DNA of 37,544 nt. Origin: Chloroflexota bacterium. Its GTDB lineage: Bacteria > Chloroflexota > Anaerolineae > Promineifilales > Promineifilaceae. The translations under genes and the position numbers were made by a program. Shown piece by piece: positions 15,115-22,865 of this stretch. The first letter of the stretch is position 1, and each line of letters starts with the position of its first letter. The notes under the pieces are model-generated. The model did not search any database. It was not told the origin of the DNA and saw only the letters and a program-made list of their open reading frames with translations. Location: NCBI GenBank assembly GCA_009937635.1, contig JAACFF010000012.1, positions 1-37,544 on the forward strand, written 5' to 3'.

Positions 15115-15534
15115 ATGGATGCTTCAGTAAATTTGGAGCAGGGGATGCGTTTTATCGGATCGGCCGATTCCGGTTTCGAGGTAGCGATGGATTCAGCCCC
15201 ATCGGTGGGTGGGAATAATAGCGGACCCCGGCCTATGGAGCTGGTCTTGATCGGTCTTTGTGGTTGTACGGCAATGGACGTGATCTCTATCTTGCGCAAA
15301 AAGCGCGAGTCAGTGAGCGGCCTGGAGGTTAAGGCACATGCGGACCGGGCGGACCAGCACCCCAAGGTTTTTACGGACATCACGTTGGAGTACCTTGTCA
15401 CGGGTAATAACGTCAGTCCTAAGGCCGTCGAGCGCGCCATCCAGCTCTCTGCAGATCGCTACTGTCCCGCCCAGGCGATGTTGGCCCTGGGAGCAAATAT
15501 GAACACTACCTACAAAATCATTAATGAAGCATAA
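15115..15534 (+). CDS. OsmC/YhfA-family protein
   Basis: This 139-aa protein has the OsmC fold. Family members include thiol-dependent peroxidases that reduce organic hydroperoxides. Visible are RPMELVLIGLCGCTAMDVI with cysteines in the conserved helix (C57 and C59 region) and YCPAQAML with the second redox cysteine near residue 118. Spacing fits the YhfA-like branch of unknown substrate rather than Ohr. The ATG at 15115 follows AAGGAGAG by 8 nt, better than the upstream ATG at 15052. It follows the J-domain gene on the same strand, and both may be stress-related. Confidence 0.87.
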   Translation: MDASVNLEQGMRFIGSADSGFEVAMDSAPSVGGNNSGPRPMELVLIGLCGCTAMDVISILRKKRESVSGLEVKAHADRADQHPKVFTDITLEYLVTGNNVSPKAVERAIQLSADRYCPAQAMLALGANMNTTYKIINEA

Positions 15535-15566
15535 AGGCGCCATTTGGGGCGAGCAAGGTTGATCTG

Positions 15567-16583
15567 TTGAAGAAATCGATGAGAAGGGGAAAAGAATTTT
15601 CGAGAACGAGACGGGGCTCTGACCGGCGACGACTGTTGGCTTTGCCCTTGCTGGCCGCCGGAGCCTGGATCGCTTACAGTAAGTTGTTTGTCGACCACGA
15701 GCAACCGCTGCCGGAAGCCATGATAGCCAAGCGCGTCGTTTTCAGATCGAAATTGGGCATTAACTTGAATTATTACGTAGATAAGCAGGCGGAAGGATGG
15801 CCGTTGCTGCTCATCCACGGCGTGAACAGTGCAGCCAGCGCTTTCGAGGTAAACCCCCTATTTGAACATTACCGCGGTTCCCGTCCAGTATATGCGTTAG
15901 AGTTGCCCGGCTTTGGCTTTTCCGACCGGCCAAAACGGGAATATACGCCAGCATATTTCGCCGAAGCACTCCTGGACTTCCTGGAAACACAAATTGAAGG
16001 AACGGCCGATGTGCTTGCCCTGTCGCTTAGCTGTGAGTTTGCGGCGCGTGCGGCCCTTTCCATGCCGGACCTTTTTCATTCGCTTGTGTTTATCTCGCCC
16101 ACCGGTCTGGGCGATGGCCCCGGTGGAGCCACGCTGCAAGTAATAAAACCGGGCAGCGCTGCAGAGATGGTTTACGAGATCTTAGGCAATCCGTTATGGT
16201 CTCAAGCCATCTTTGACCTGATGTCCGTACGTATCAGCCTGGCCAATCTCTACAGCTTATATTTCGTCGAGCAGGCTCCGGCCGATCTGGTTGATTATGC
16301 TTATGCCACGGCCCACCAACCGGGGGCGAAAAATGTGCCCTTTGCCCTGATCAGCGGCCGTTTGTCCACGCCGGACATCCGCACCCGTTATTACGCCCGG
16401 CTCAACGTGCCTACATTGACCCTCTTCGATCGCGATCCCTTCGCCAACTTCGACATGTTACCCCACCTCTTAGGGGAAAATGAAAATTGGCAGGAAGCAC
16501 GCATCAGGCCCAGCCAGGGCATGCCGCATTTTGAGAAATTAGTGCAGACAACAACGGCGCTAGATCATTTCTGGCAAAGATAA
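15567..16583 (+). CDS. Membrane-anchored alpha/beta hydrolase
   Basis: After a basic N-terminus (KKSMRRGKEFSRTRRGSDRRR) a hydrophobic stretch at about 22-37 anchors the protein or exports it. The alpha/beta-hydrolase core shows the oxyanion-hole HG in LLIHGVNSAAS (84-85), LPGFGFSDRP, and a nucleophile elbow ALSLSC with S153; the usual GxSxG glycines are replaced by Ala and Ser. The acid is probably Asp in LFDRDPFANFD and the base His in GMPHFEK. The start is TTG at 15567 or ATG at 15579; neither has a strong ribosome-binding site. The substrate is unknown. Confidence 0.8.
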   Translation: MKKSMRRGKEFSRTRRGSDRRRLLALPLLAAGAWIAYSKLFVDHEQPLPEAMIAKRVVFRSKLGINLNYYVDKQAEGWPLLLIHGVNSAASAFEVNPLFEHYRGSRPVYALELPGFGFSDRPKREYTPAYFAEALLDFLETQIEGTADVLALSLSCEFAARAALSMPDLFHSLVFISPTGLGDGPGGATLQVIKPGSAAEMVYEILGNPLWSQAIFDLMSVRISLANLYSLYFVEQAPADLVDYAYATAHQPGAKNVPFALISGRLSTPDIRTRYYARLNVPTLTLFDRDPFANFDMLPHLLGENENWQEARIRPSQGMPHFEKLVQTTTALDHFWQR

Positions 16584-16588
16584 AACGC

Positions 16589-18607
16589 CTAAATCGATTC
16601 CGCTACCAGTTCAGCAACATCGCGCACCCGCAGCGGTTCGCCATGCTCACGGTTGGCGTCGATCATCATCGTAGCACAGAAGGGGCAGCCAACGGCCAGG
16701 GTTTCAGCGCCGGTGGCCTGGGCTTGGGCGAAGCGGGTCAGGTTCACCGCTTCTGATCCTTGTTCTTCTTCTTTCCAATATTGCGCACCGCCAGCGCCGC
16801 AGCAGAAGGAATCACGGCCGTTCTTATCCATCTCCATGAGCGTAGCGCCTGCCTGGGCCAGCGCGTCTCGCGGTTCGGCGATGACCCCATTTTGACGGCC
16901 GAGATAACATGGATCGTGGAAGGTCACCTTTTCTAACTTATTGCCGTTGAGCTTGAGTTTGCCACGGCCGATGAGGTCTGCAATTAATTGGGTATGGTGG
17001 AAGACCTCGTAATGCCCGCCCAATTCGCCGTACTCTTTGCCGATGGTCGTGAAACAGTGCGGGCAGCTGGTCACGATCCTTTTTTTATCCGCTCCAGCTT
17101 CATTTAAGGTCTCGATATTGCCTTGGGCCATTTCCCAATAAAGATACTCATTGCCGGCGCGGCGAGCCGAATCGCCCGTGCAGGATTCCACTTCACCCAG
17201 CACGGCGAAGCTGATCCCAGCCTCATGCATTATGGTGGCCAGGGCGCGTACCGTATTTTGTGCATCCGGGTTGAAGGCACCGGCACAGCCTACCCACAAC
17301 AAGATCTCATAATCTGGATTTTCTTGCACCGTGGGTACTGGAAAGCCCAGTGGCTTGCTCCACTCCATGCGACTGTCTGTGGATTGCCACGGGTTGCCGG
17401 CGCGCTCCAGGCCAACGAAAGCGCCTTTTAACTCTTCGGGGAAATTGCTTTCCATCAGCACCTGGTCGCGGCGAATGTCCATGATATCCAGCATAGGCGT
17501 ATTGCCCACCGGGCAAACTTCGATGCAGTGACCACAAGCGGTGCAGGCCCATACGGCGCTCTCACTGATGGCAAAATCTAATAGGCGGGACCCGTTTCGC
17601 GCACCGCTAGCCAGCTCCGCCATATTCGCTTTTGTGTAGTAGCGCTTGTTTATTTCTAATGCTGCTGGGGAGAGTTCCTTGCCCGTATTATAAGCGGGGC
17701 AGACCTCCTGGCAGCGATTGCACATGATGCAAGCAAAGGTGTCGAACACCTGGGTCTTATCCAAATCAAAGAGCGCAGCCGCGCCAAACTGCTCGATGGA
17801 CTCATCTTCAAAATCAAGGGTATACATCTGCCCGGGGTAAGTTCGATCGGGGCGGGTCATGAAGTTAAGCGGGCCCATGAAGAGGTGGATATGTTTGGTT
17901 GAGGGGAAGTAGGGGATAAAAAGCACGATCAAGCCGATGGCCAGCCACCAGCCGGCGTGCAGCGTAAACACAAGCATCCCTTCCGGCCATCCTGACATCA
18001 GTATTACTGCCAGAAAATTGGCAACTGGCTGCCAGAAGTCATACCCGCCGCTCAAGGCGATCTTGGATGCTGAAGCCAGAAGGCTGCCGCTGATATGCAA
18101 GAAGATAAAGAGGATGACGATGAGTGAGTCTACATTAATCCCGTTAATTCGCGCTTTGGGATCGAGTTTCACGTTTTCCCGCGCCCGCAACTGTGGATCC
18201 TTGCGACCGAAGCGCCGCACCAGGAAGAAAAAGAGGCCGATGAGTACGATAAGGCTGAACAGATCAGCAAGCAAGCGATAGAAACCGCCCAGGATACTGC
18301 CTTCTAAAAAGTGAAAGCCAGGGATTAAGCCTTCCGCAAGATCCACCAGGTTGACAAGGCCATAGAAGATGAAACCATAAGCCACACCATAATGAAAGAG
18401 AGAAACAAAAGGGCGGTGACTGATGATGCTGCCTTGGCTGAATAAGGAACGGATTCCTATCCATAGGCGCTGCCCAATATTATTGAAGTAAAGTTGTCGC
18501 TGTCCACGGTTGATGATGCGGAACATCTGGCCCCAGGTATAGTATGCGGCGACAGCGCAGATAAAAACAAGGAGGACAAACAGAATGGTTTCAATGGGAG
18601 ACAACAT
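16589..18607 (-). CDS. HdrD-like membrane Fe-S oxidoreductase with cytochrome b-type N-terminus
   Basis: This 672-aa protein has about six membrane helices in residues 1-235, resembling NarI/HdrE-type heme b subunits. Two 4Fe-4S motifs follow, CIMCNRCQEVCP (293-304) and CTACGHCIEVCP (355-366). Two CCG domains end the protein; the second shows DPCYLGR, SFCCGAGG and VGCPFCATMM. This layout is that of heterodisulfide-reductase-related enzymes, including the ETF:menaquinone oxidoreductases (EMO) of many bacteria. The most likely role is electron transfer between a cytoplasmic donor and menaquinone. It stands alone; no etfAB is in the window. Its stop is 5 bp from the convergent hydrolase stop. 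Confidence 0.87.
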   Translation of the reverse strand: MLSPIETILFVLLVFICAVAAYYTWGQMFRIINRGQRQLYFNNIGQRLWIGIRSLFSQGSIISHRPFVSLFHYGVAYGFIFYGLVNLVDLAEGLIPGFHFLEGSILGGFYRLLADLFSLIVLIGLFFFLVRRFGRKDPQLRARENVKLDPKARINGINVDSLIVILFIFLHISGSLLASASKIALSGGYDFWQPVANFLAVILMSGWPEGMLVFTLHAGWWLAIGLIVLFIPYFPSTKHIHLFMGPLNFMTRPDRTYPGQMYTLDFEDESIEQFGAAALFDLDKTQVFDTFACIMCNRCQEVCPAYNTGKELSPAALEINKRYYTKANMAELASGARNGSRLLDFAISESAVWACTACGHCIEVCPVGNTPMLDIMDIRRDQVLMESNFPEELKGAFVGLERAGNPWQSTDSRMEWSKPLGFPVPTVQENPDYEILLWVGCAGAFNPDAQNTVRALATIMHEAGISFAVLGEVESCTGDSARRAGNEYLYWEMAQGNIETLNEAGADKKRIVTSCPHCFTTIGKEYGELGGHYEVFHHTQLIADLIGRGKLKLNGNKLEKVTFHDPCYLGRQNGVIAEPRDALAQAGATLMEMDKNGRDSFCCGAGGAQYWKEEEQGSEAVNLTRFAQAQATGAETLAVGCPFCATMMIDANREHGEPLRVRDVAELVAESI

Positions 18608-18725
18608 GGATGTACCCTCTTTTAATTGCTGTAATGCTGAACTCCCGAATTGTACACTAACCCTTGACGCAGTGCATCATGTCACGCACCGCGTCATTTA
18701 CCTCCTGTCACTCTGACCCCAAACT

Positions 18726-18744
18726 GTCTGGTAGGTTACCAGAC
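18726..18744 (-). terminator. Stem-loop overlapping the end of the DUF2182 gene
   Basis: GTCTGGTA and TACCAGAC form a perfect 8-bp stem with a GGT loop, including the DUF2182 stop codon (18736-18738). It is placed to end the minus-strand cluster, but no U-rich tail follows (AGTTTGGGG), so it may act in mRNA stability instead. Confidence 0.4.
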
Positions 18745-19566
18745 AAAAATCAACAATCCCCAGACGACAAATCCAACGCCTACAAAACGGCCGAATTGTT
18801 GGCCATTGGGCAGCAGTTTTTCAATCAACACAAATGCTGTGATAATAGCCATCCAAAACAGGTTCATCACCCCAGCCACGAACAGCAGGGCCATCAGTAC
18901 CCAACAGCAGCCAACGCAATGAAGGCCATGTTTCAAGCCCATGAGGTAAGCCCCAGTACGGCCGTTACGCCATTCTGTCATCAGATAGGCCACTGGTGAC
19001 CGGCATTGATTCAAGCAGGCTTGCTTCAACTTTGAGAACTGGAATAGACCGGCGGCAATGAGGATGCTGCCAGCCAGCCAATTGTTGGCGCTGGCCATCA
19101 CCGGCGATAACAGATCCGCTGCTTGCAAACCCAACTGTAGGGCAGCAAAGACGGCGCTGAAACCGGCCCAGACGATGATGTATCCGAGGTAAAAGAGGGT
19201 GGTTGGTAGGTACGGGGAGCGCTCAGGGTGGCGGTGTCGCTCAATCTTTGTAAACGTCAACACCATGGGTACGGCCGTGGGGCTCATCATTGCTATTTGC
19301 ATGACTGTCCACATGATGAATAATGTCCAAAAGGCTTGATAATTGAAAAGGGTAGGCGTTTCAGCTGCTTCTGGTGAAAGGGCAAGACCACATACATACT
19401 CAAGACTTTGTATTGCCAAGAGCCCACCACCTGCAGAGAGCTGGCTATTAAACGCGACCGCCATTGAGATAGTGTAGTAGGCGGTAAATCCGATAACGGC
19501 CGCAAGACCAACCAGAACAATGTTACGATCTCGTCTTATGACAGCTTGTGCAATCGTATTGGTCAT
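18736..19566 (-). CDS. DUF2182 integral membrane protein (predicted metal-binding)
   Basis: This 276-aa protein has about seven membrane segments. Family marks are MQIAMMSPTAVPM near residue 90, FQFSKLKQACLNQCRSP near 175 and GLKHGLHCVGCCWVLM near 215. The clustered Cys, His and Met residues are why the family is predicted to bind metal; the function is not established. It lies 15 bp after the MDR gene and is the last gene of a cluster that also holds DUF1326, a family frequently encoded beside DUF2182. A joint membrane and soluble metal-related role for the two DUFs is inference. Confidence 0.85.
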   Translation of the reverse strand: MTNTIAQAVIRRDRNIVLVGLAAVIGFTAYYTISMAVAFNSQLSAGGGLLAIQSLEYVCGLALSPEAAETPTLFNYQAFWTLFIMWTVMQIAMMSPTAVPMVLTFTKIERHRHPERSPYLPTTLFYLGYIIVWAGFSAVFAALQLGLQAADLLSPVMASANNWLAGSILIAAGLFQFSKLKQACLNQCRSPVAYLMTEWRNGRTGAYLMGLKHGLHCVGCCWVLMALLFVAGVMNLFWMAIITAFVLIEKLLPNGQQFGRFVGVGFVVWGLLIFVW

Positions 19567-19581
19567 GATGTTTCCAATTGT

Positions 19582-20823
19582 CTATTTGCGCCCTAAACCA
19601 GTTTCCGGCGCACCCACAAGCGCTACCCGGTTGCCAAACACTTCCTCACCCGTTTCCATATCATAATGCGCCTGACCGATACCCTTAAAAGAATAAACTT
19701 CACCCAGACAGGGATCTATCTTGCCGTCAACAACCAGTTGATTATAGGCATGCGCCTGCTCGTCATTGCTGCCATGTGAACCCTGTAATCGCTTTTGACG
19801 GACCCAATGATAACGCAGATCTACAGAAGCGGAATAACCGGTTGTCCCGGCGCAGATGACGACCATACCGCCCGCTTCGCAAACAAAGATGCTGGTAGGA
19901 ATGGTCGCTTCTCCCGGATGTTCAAAAACAATCTCGGGGTTGCGTCGTTCACCCAAGACATTCCAGAGCGCTTTGCCAAAAGCACGACAGCCCATTGTCC
20001 ACTCTCGCTGCCCGGCCCCATCTGTCCAATGAGGCGGCACGCCCCAATGATCGAATTCTTTGCGGTTGATGTAACCGGTAGCACCTAGTTTCTTGCAATA
20101 CTCGCCGCGTTCATCATCGGAAACAACAGCAACGGCGCGCGCGCCGTGCACGGCCGCCAATTGGATCGCCTGGCCCCCTAGACCACCCGAACCACCCCAC
20201 ACAAGTACTACGTCATCCTCTTTTAAGGTATTGCCTTCCCAGCCAAACAACATCCGGTAGGCAGTTGTACCGACCAAGGTGGGGGCGGCCGCTTCTTCCC
20301 AGGTCAGGTGTGCCGCTTTGGGTAATACAGCATGTGCCTGCGCCACACAAAACTGACCGAAGGAGCCGAAGTTGGTGTTATAGCCCCAGATCGCAGCCGA
20401 TGGAGCGATCATGGGATCTTTGCCGGCCTTTATCCAGGGATCATCCGGATTCCAATAGCCATGATGAACGACTACCTCGTCACCTACAGCCACATTGTCC
20501 ACATCACTTCCCACCGCATAAACGATGCCAGCAACATCACTACCGCCAATGTGAAAATCATATGGCTCACCCATCTTTTGGCGGATACGGATAACGTCAA
20601 TGGGAATACCGCGCGCAGCCCAAACATTGTTGAAGTTAATTCCGGCGGCCATCGTGCCGATCAAGACTTCATGCGGCTTGAGTGGGGGGACATCAATCTC
20701 TTCTATTTGAAAGGCGGTACGCGGGTCGCCGAAACGATCCTGGCGCACAACCTGTGCAAACATTTTTTCTGGGACCTCACCTACCGGCGGTAACGAACCA
20801 ATGGGAAATAGATCACTCATCAT
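19582..20823 (-). CDS. Crotonyl-CoA carboxylase/reductase-like MDR oxidoreductase
   Basis: This 413-aa protein is a medium-chain dehydrogenase/reductase of the crotonyl-CoA carboxylase/reductase (Ccr) and acrylyl-CoA reductase branch. The N-terminal long catalytic part has PLKPHEVLIGTMAAGINFNN and HHGYWNPDDPW. The NADPH-binding fold has VLVWGGSGGLGGQAIQLAA. FEHPGEATIPTS and CAGTTGYSASVDLRYHW follow, both characteristic of Ccr. Such enzymes reduce an enoyl-CoA, with or without CO2 fixation; which applies cannot be told by eye. It sits between DUF1326 and DUF2182, an unexpected setting. The double ATG start follows AAGGAG. Confidence 0.82.
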   Translation of the reverse strand: MMSDLFPIGSLPPVGEVPEKMFAQVVRQDRFGDPRTAFQIEEIDVPPLKPHEVLIGTMAAGINFNNVWAARGIPIDVIRIRQKMGEPYDFHIGGSDVAGIVYAVGSDVDNVAVGDEVVVHHGYWNPDDPWIKAGKDPMIAPSAAIWGYNTNFGSFGQFCVAQAHAVLPKAAHLTWEEAAAPTLVGTTAYRMLFGWEGNTLKEDDVVLVWGGSGGLGGQAIQLAAVHGARAVAVVSDDERGEYCKKLGATGYINRKEFDHWGVPPHWTDGAGQREWTMGCRAFGKALWNVLGERRNPEIVFEHPGEATIPTSIFVCEAGGMVVICAGTTGYSASVDLRYHWVRQKRLQGSHGSNDEQAHAYNQLVVDGKIDPCLGEVYSFKGIGQAHYDMETGEEVFGNRVALVGAPETGLGRK

Positions 20824-20875
20824 TTAGCTCCTTTCTTCCTATTCTCGTTGTGAGCATCATCTGTTTAAAAGTCAA

Positions 20876-21487
20876 TTAGGGTCCTGTCCAATCAATTTCG
20901 GTATAGTCTGCGCTTTGGCCAGAGAGATCCCAGTTGCGCCCCCAGTCACGAATGCGGCTCTTGTTCGCCTTGGCAACAACAACATCGGTGCCTACCCAAT
21001 ACTTGGTATTCTTGGCTACCACGGGCGTTACGCCATCGGCGCCCATAACCACAGATACAGAGCCGTCAATGATCTTGGGGATACCCATATACCAGCCGTC
21101 TTCTAATGTTTCCCAGGTAATGGGTACGACTCTACTTCCTAGAAAATCAGCAATCATAATGGAGAACCAACTGGTAGGCCCCCCGCCTTGTCCGCTAAAG
21201 ATCTTAGCCAAAGCTTCCTGTGCTTCGGGGGTTCCTTTTTCGTCCAGGTACATGCCAAATGCCCAGCCGCCTTCGGACAAGGGGCCGGGAGACTCCACCA
21301 TCAAACCGGTGGTCAGGCCATCTAGGACGATGTCACCGTAGTTCCCTTTCTCACAATGGATGCCCCACCACGACAGGCAGCGGTCGTATGTCGGGTCCGC
21401 TCGTCCCAGGGATAGTACGCAGGGGCACCAGACATCACAATTGCAGCTCATTATAAAACCGCCTTGAATACGCCAGGGTTGTGTCAT
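20876..21487 (-). CDS. DUF1326 domain protein
   Basis: This 203-aa soluble protein opens with WRIQGGFIMSCNCDVWCPC, the cysteine-rich signature of DUF1326 (C-N-C-x3-C-P-C), followed by Gly/Asp-rich beta-strand sequence. The cysteine cluster suggests metal or thiol chemistry, but no function is established. The start at 21487 is chosen since GAGGAGG lies 7 nt upstream and the family begins MxxPWxIxG. The stop lies 52 bp before the MDR gene. DUF2182, its usual partner, is two genes downstream. Confidence 0.86.
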   Translation of the reverse strand: MTQPWRIQGGFIMSCNCDVWCPCVLSLGRADPTYDRCLSWWGIHCEKGNYGDIVLDGLTTGLMVESPGPLSEGGWAFGMYLDEKGTPEAQEALAKIFSGQGGGPTSWFSIMIADFLGSRVVPITWETLEDGWYMGIPKIIDGSVSVVMGADGVTPVVAKNTKYWVGTDVVVAKANKSRIRDWGRNWDLSGQSADYTEIDWTGP

Positions 21488-21503
21488 TTTTTTCCTCCTC
21501 ATC

Positions 21504-21635
21504 ACTATTTTGGCTCAATAAATGAAATGGTGGTGACAGCAGCCACGGCTGTTACCAGAAGTGTTTCTACTTTCAGATAGGGTGATTTGCGCACCCGATT
21601 GCTAAACGGGATTAAAGGCTTTTTGACCTGGTTCA
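21504..21635 (-). CDS. Possible 43-aa small protein upstream of DUF1326
   Basis: A TTG-started frame of 43 codons begins 8 nt after AAGGAAGG and ends 16 bp before the DUF1326 start. It fills the gap between the serine hydrolase and DUF1326. The N-half is basic (NQVKKPLIPFSNRVRKSPYL). The C-half is one hydrophobic helix (ETLLVTAVAAVTTISFI), so it would be a single-pass membrane peptide. No family was recognised. The good Shine-Dalgarno and tight packing support it; the rare start codon and lack of homology evidence argue for caution. Confidence 0.45.
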
Positions 21636-21649
21636 AACTATTTCCTTCC

Positions 21650-22846
21650 TTATTCAATCAGTGCCTGGTAAACGGCCGTTCTAAATTCCTGGCGGATAGG
21701 ATAGGTCTGTGAAGGTAAATATTGGGACATGAGGATGGCGATCATCTCTTCCTGCGGATCGATCAAAAAATAGGTCTCCGCATATCCGCCCCAACTATGA
21801 TCGCCGACTGATCCAAGCATGCCGGTCTGCGCAACATCCAGCATGACGCCAAATCCCAGACCATAGCCCATGCCCAGCATGGGCACATATCCCTCAAAAG
21901 CAATTGGTAGCAATGTCGCCGGCAGGTGGTTGCTGGTCATCAAGCCAACCGTTTTGGGGCCTAGCAAGCGGACGCCTTCCGGTTCACCCTTATTTAGAAT
22001 GCATTGCGTAAATCGCAAATAGTCGGCGGTAGTAGATACCAATCCGCTTCCACCTGCATGAGCGGCAATTGGCGGCAAGAAATCGCTGCTGGCCGGCTCA
22101 TCAAGAACTCCCAGGTCATCATCGGCCGTTTTGCCATAAAGCGTCGCAAAACGATTGAGTTTAGCCGGATCGATATAAAACGCGGTGTCATTCATACCCA
22201 ATGGGTCAATTATTTTTTCCTGCATGAAGTCGGCCAATGATTGCCCAGACAAGACCTCCACGAGATATCCGGCAACATCTGTTGCCATGCTGTAGTGCCA
22301 CTTTTCACCTGGATGAGAAATAAGCGGCAGGCTGGCGATCCGTGCTGTGATCTCCTCGTTTGTCAGGCTGGTATTAAACAGATCAGCTTCATCGTACAAC
22401 TTGTCAACATAGGAAGACGAAGACTCATAACCACCATAGCTGAGTCCGGCCGTATGGCGCATTATGTCCTGAACAGTGATCGGTCTGACAGGATCAACCA
22501 ATTCATTATCTGTGGTCCAGACTCGCACATTTTTGAACGCGGGAATATATTTACTGATCGGATCGGTCAGATTAAATAAGGACTCTTCATACAAGATCAT
22601 CAGCGCCGTACAAGTAACCGGCTTTGTCATAGAGTAAATACGGAATATCGTATCCAGTTCCATGGGCGCCTTCGACTGAATGTCTTGGTAGCCAAATTTA
22701 TCGAAGTGCACGACATATCCCCGCCGGGCGACACAGGTCACCATCCCGGCCAGTTTCCCACTATCCACGTAGCGATTCATAAGCTTATTGATGCGGAACA
22801 ATCGCTCTGCAGAAAAACCGGCTGTTTCAGGGTTTGTTAATTCCAT
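21650..22846 (-). CDS. Serine hydrolase, class C beta-lactamase/esterase family
   Basis: This 398-aa protein has the penicillin-binding-protein-like fold. The catalytic SxxK motif is SMTK (S72-K75) in IFRIYSMTKPVT. The tyrosine motif is WHYSMATDVAGYLVE, and HTAGLSYGG is typical of EstB-type esterases. There is no signal peptide, so it is probably a cytoplasmic esterase or amidase, not a beta-lactamase. The ATG at 22846 is preferred; a TTG at 22861 is in frame. It follows the ABC ATPase gene almost without a gap, so its substrate may be the imported compound. Confidence 0.85.
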   Translation of the reverse strand: MELTNPETAGFSAERLFRINKLMNRYVDSGKLAGMVTCVARRGYVVHFDKFGYQDIQSKAPMELDTIFRIYSMTKPVTCTALMILYEESLFNLTDPISKYIPAFKNVRVWTTDNELVDPVRPITVQDIMRHTAGLSYGGYESSSSYVDKLYDEADLFNTSLTNEEITARIASLPLISHPGEKWHYSMATDVAGYLVEVLSGQSLADFMQEKIIDPLGMNDTAFYIDPAKLNRFATLYGKTADDDLGVLDEPASSDFLPPIAAHAGGSGLVSTTADYLRFTQCILNKGEPEGVRLLGPKTVGLMTSNHLPATLLPIAFEGYVPMLGMGYGLGFGVMLDVAQTGMLGSVGDHSWGGYAETYFLIDPQEEMIAILMSQYLPSQTYPIRQEFRTAVYQALIE

Positions 22847-22865
22847 CGATCTGCCCACCAACCTT

